Positions 61,041 through 64,000 of a DNA stretch of 64,000 nt are shown here, piece by piece; position 1 is the first letter of the stretch, and each line of letters begins with the position of its first letter. The position numbers and the translations under genes are program-made. The notes beneath the pieces were generated by a model, which worked only from the letters and a program-made list of their open reading frames with translations, searched no databases and was not told the origin of the DNA. Source of the DNA: Thermothelomyces thermophilus ATCC 42464 (lineage: Eukaryota; Ascomycota; Sordariomycetes; Sordariales; Chaetomiaceae); NCBI RefSeq assembly GCF_000226095.1, contig NC_016475.1, forward strand, positions 1,302,001 to 1,366,000, in the 5' to 3' direction.

Positions 61041-62258
61041 TCAGAGGGGTCGGCTCCCGTCACCGTCACGGTAGAAGTGGTGATTTCGGTCTCTGTTTTC
61101 GTTTCCGTTTCCGTCTCCGTTTCCGTTTCTTATGGCCGTGGCCGTAGCTGTGGCCGTGACGGTGGGTGTCGAGATGGACGGGTTGACGATGGTAGTGACG
61201 GTGGCGGTGGCGGTGGTGGTGGTGGTAGCGGGCTCGCCTGGCGCCGCCGTGGTCGCCGTCACGGTGACGGTGACGGTGCGCAGGGCGGTGGATGTTGTGT
61301 TCCAGTGGCGCGTGACGTCGTGCGTCTCGGTCGTCACGGCGGTCGTCGTCGCCGTCAGGAAATCAGTCTGCGTCGTGTACTCTGTGTCGGTGTCGGTGGC
61401 GGTCACGGTCACGGGCACCTCGGTCGTCTCGGTCGCGGTCGTCAGGCGGGTCGAGTTGATGGTTATGGTGGACGTGGACGTGGACGTGATGGTGAGCGGA
61501 ACGGTCGTGGTGCGCGTAATGAAGTCCGTCGAGGTGGCATTGACATAGCGCGTAGCGTTGGTGTGGGAGGTGACGGTGATGGGTTGGGTGTACGTGGAGG
61601 TGCGCGTCAGGTTGAAGTACTGGGTGGTATCGATGGTCTGGGTCGTCGTGGACGTGGCCGTCTCCCAGGCTGTTGAGATGCGGGTGACATTGATGGTGTT
61701 GTAGACGGTGGCGAACACGATGGAGTAGCTGGTTGACGTCGTGGTGGTGAAGTGGACCGATGTCGTGTTCACGACGACCGTGTTGGTCAGGGCGGTTGTT
61801 GTAGAGACGGTCACCAGCGTGCTCTGGGTCACGATCGAGGTCACGACTATGGTCGAGACCGCCTGAGACTGCGACGGAGGCAGAAGACTCGAGGGAATGG
61901 CGGTCAGACGCGTCGTGATGGTCGAGGGCAAGGCCGTCCGCCTCGTCGTGGTGAGGGTAGTAGGAAGAGCCGTCTGTCGAGTGGGACTACTACTCTTCGT
62001 GGGATCCGGCTCCTCCGTAGTGCCCGGAAGTCCGCCAACACCCCTTCCACACAGACCGAATTCCGGCTGGCATCCTGGACCGCAGTCCTCGTCCGTTCCA
62101 CCGCACTCCCCCTTTTCAGTGCAACAGTTGCCGTACGACGACCCGAGACAGGAGTACCGGTTTCCGGGCCCGCATGTTCCGTCAGGGGACACCTCGAGTT
62201 GTGCGAGCGCCAGCCTGAGGAGGCCCGGCGCCGCGAATGCCAAAGCTAGGAGACGCAT
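61041..62258 (-). CDS. Secreted chitin-binding (hevein/CBM18) mucin-like Thr-rich protein
   Basis: The open frame is 405 aa from ATG 62258. A signal peptide (MRLLALAFAAPGLLRLALA) comes first. A hevein-type CBM18 module follows (TCGPGNRYSCLGSSYGNCC...CGPGCQPEFGLCG) with eight cysteines. Then a 300-residue Thr/Ser/Val-rich stalk rich in TTT and NTT/NATS sites, a target for O- and N-glycosylation. It is probably cell-wall or extracellular and binds chitin. The frame ends ...DGDGSRPL at 61041, but another frame from about 61133 on reads ETETET...TVTVTGADPSEPSG to TAG at 60931-60929. That extension is more like the stalk than the annotated basic tail, so a one-base slip near 61130 in a GAAACG-type repeat is likely. 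No clear GPI tail in either frame. Confidence 0.8.
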   Translation of the reverse strand: MRLLALAFAAPGLLRLALAQLEVSPDGTCGPGNRYSCLGSSYGNCCTEKGECGGTDEDCGPGCQPEFGLCGRGVGGLPGTTEEPDPTKSSSPTRQTALPTTLTTTRRTALPSTITTRLTAIPSSLLPPSQSQAVSTIVVTSIVTQSTLVTVSTTTALTNTVVVNTTSVHFTTTTSTSYSIVFATVYNTINVTRISTAWETATSTTTQTIDTTQYFNLTRTSTYTQPITVTSHTNATRYVNATSTDFITRTTTVPLTITSTSTSTITINSTRLTTATETTEVPVTVTATDTDTEYTTQTDFLTATTTAVTTETHDVTRHWNTTSTALRTVTVTVTATTAAPGEPATTTTTATATVTTIVNPSISTPTVTATATATAIRNGNGDGNGNENRDRNHHFYRDGDGSRPL

Positions 62259-63424
62259 CGCTGCTTAGTCCGTTGCGCATGAATTGTTGCTCGAGAAACA
62301 ACGAACGATGCCAGGGTTGAGCCGGTCATTTTTAAACACCTAATTATGGTTGATTCACGCGTCCCCCCTTCTATTGGCGTGACTTTGGAGAGTAGTCGTT
62401 AGTGACTCCAACAACGCATTACGAAGGTCATAATCCAGGTAATCTGTTGGGTCAATCTATTTTGAGCTCTTCTAGGGACGAGCAACAGTGTCGATCACCA
62501 GTCCCTGAAAATTTGCGAATCTCGCGATTGGGGGGCCAATATCCAGCTCGTCCATGGCTAATCGAATTTGCCGTTCCACGAGGTCCTCAATGAAACCACG
62601 GGTTTGATTTTGACATCTCCGGCGGAATGTGTTTTAAACCCAACCCGAAAGGGTTTGAGGTTGCATTCCACCGGCACTTGGGAAGCACGGAGCTTGGAAG
62701 CAGCCGAAGGGACAGATTGCGCAAGCAGAATGTACCTTACAACGAAAACGGGCCTCCTTCGGTGAAGCATCCCCAGCCACTCCAATAGGCTAATTTCCTT
62801 TACGGATTACTTTTGCTCAGAATCCATCATTGAATGAAGAATAAAGAGAAGAAGGAAAAAAAAAGGGGGGTGGGTAGAGAGACTAGGGAAACCAAAACGG
62901 AAGAAAGCAAAGACTAGAAGTCATGATCGAAAGAATTCCGAATCCTCCATACTGGGTACTGGGCTGAGCCAAGGGACTTTCATGGATTTTGCCACTTGAG
63001 TGCGCTTTTTGACTGTTCATGATCTCGCTATTCACCTTAGCTGGGTCCTCTCTACCTATAGAAGCTTAGTAAACATGGCGGTAGAGAAGGCTAAGATCAA
63101 CCAAGGGGAATTTTTCCATTTCGTTTTCACAATCGACCGAGAGAGTTGGTTGTGAGTGATGAGGGAGCACTATAATTGTGTATTTCTAATCCACAACATT
63201 CGGTCAGTGTGTTCTGTTAAACCAGCTTGCCATCAGATGGGTAACGGAGTGTGGAAAATAAGATCTGCGGTCAGTGGCCGAATGCCCGTCCCTTCACCGA
63301 GGTGAAGAACCATCCGCAAGTCCCCCCTGCACCGACGGCCCGTTGACATATGGGCCAGTTGGCTCGAGCTCTCTGGGCAGCCCAGCCTCTACGGATTAAT
63401 CCGTACATAGCATGCCGTTCCCAA
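62259..63424. other. Divergent promoter region
   Basis: Lies between the minus-strand chitin-binding gene and the + conserved gene at 63425. An A-rich/G-rich run AAAAAAAAAGGGGGG is at about 62857-62872. No gene seen. Confidence 0.5.
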
Positions 63425-64000
63425 ATGCCCGGCCTGTCAGCGGATGAGGGAGACGAAGGGGCCCCACCACCCTCGCAGTCTCACTTCGCCAAGTTTGAGC
63501 ATTTCACACCCAACGAGGCAGCATCGTTTGACGACGAGTTCGCCCGCCTCGCCTCATCCCAACAGTGGGTTCCTGGTTCCCAAGAATACACCCGACAGCG
63601 CACCATCGCGATAAAGGAGGAACTCGAACTCCACTACTTCTCGCAGTCGCAACAGCTCGACGACATCAACGAAGAAGAAGAGCTCAGCGCCGAAGAGAAG
63701 ACGCTCAAGGGTTACCAAGCCCTATGCCGCGAGGTCGGCATTGATCCGAGCGACTCGATCGCCGAGTGCAAAAAACAGCTGAAGAATACGCTGGTCAACA
63801 TTGTTGACCTCATCGATGCGCGGCGGACGGGCAAACGAGTCAAGGTGTGGGACAGCTTTGAAGAATTCCGCGCCTATACCCTCCTAGACGAAAATAGGAT
63901 CGATATCCGCGAGGCAAAGAGGCCTCCAGGGTACCTTGCTTCGTTATTGCGGCGTCTGTCGGGGCCCCCATCACGCAAAAAACGCAACGTTCCTAAGGGT
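63425..64000 (+). CDS. Conserved fungal protein of unknown function, 5' part
   Basis: An ATG at 63425 opens a 192-codon frame that runs off the window end. It begins MPGLSADEGDEG, then FAKFEHFTPNEAASFDDEFA, SQQWVPGSQEYTRQR and later TLVNIVDLIDARRTGKRVKV. This pattern matches a common Pezizomycotina family of hypothetical proteins of unknown role, usually rich in charged residues and lacking a signal peptide or membrane helix. GC-rich codon use matches neighbouring genes. No intron is needed in the visible part. The C-terminus lies outside the window. Confidence 0.8.
   Translation, partial: MPGLSADEGDEGAPPPSQSHFAKFEHFTPNEAASFDDEFARLASSQQWVPGSQEYTRQRTIAIKEELELHYFSQSQQLDDINEEEELSAEEKTLKGYQALCREVGIDPSDSIAECKKQLKNTLVNIVDLIDARRTGKRVKVWDSFEEFRAYTLLDENRIDIREAKRPPGYLASLLRRLSGPPSRKKRNVPKG

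Noticed and set aside
1-64000. CRISPR array, bacterial operon or prophage-like system
   Set aside because: Introns, RIP and gene families show a fungal nuclear genome; no direct-repeat/spacer pattern was seen.

Overview
The window reads as nuclear DNA of a filamentous ascomycete, most likely a Sordariomycete (Sordariales or Chaetomiaceae-like). Genes have short 45-190 nt introns with GTRNGT donors and CTAAC-type branch points. Gene islands are GC-rich. The repeats are AT-rich and loaded with C-to-T/G-to-A transitions, mostly CAG read as TAG, which is the signature of repeat-induced point mutation (RIP). No species assignment is possible from sequence alone.

Layout. (1) 1-9201: the 3' part of a RIP-decayed Copia-type LTR retrotransposon, interrupted by a complete but dead Ty3/gypsy element (879-8465) with a clean 5-bp target duplication. 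(2) 10881-26335, gene island 1: a GT4-like glycosyltransferase broken by one RIP-like stop, a metzincin-like peptidase (HEVGH, YIL108W/PF12044-like), a GPI-type yapsin-like aspartic protease, an aminoglycoside-phosphotransferase-fold protein with a one-base frame slip, and a large LysM/chitin-binding/GH18 chitinase whose C-terminal region carries an HELMH motif. (3) 26336-40560, repeat graveyard: MITE-like inverted repeats, tandem repeats, decayed coding remnants and one intact small spliced membrane-protein gene (30180-30911). (4) 40561-48049: a full-length dead Copia copy, the same family as at the window start but in the opposite orientation. (5) 49616-64000, gene island 2: an unknown gene with an in-frame TAG, a Fot1/pogo transposase tail, a pseudogene of a secreted protein, an asparaginase-family enzyme, TIM17, DUG2, a hevein-domain mucin-like secreted protein and a 5'-partial conserved gene running off the end.

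Biology. The recognisable genes are a mix of housekeeping (mitochondrial import, glutathione turnover, asparagine or isoaspartyl hydrolysis) and secreted or cell-wall functions (chitinase, chitin-binding mucin, yapsin). No biosynthetic cluster or classical multi-gene system is visible. The most noteworthy signals are antisense coding-like stretches between pol and the 3' LTR in two unrelated LTR-element families, RIP-type stops in single-copy genes beside RIPed elements, a possible chitinase-peptidase fusion, and a TIM17 gene with a 13-nt exon followed by a GC-AG intron.
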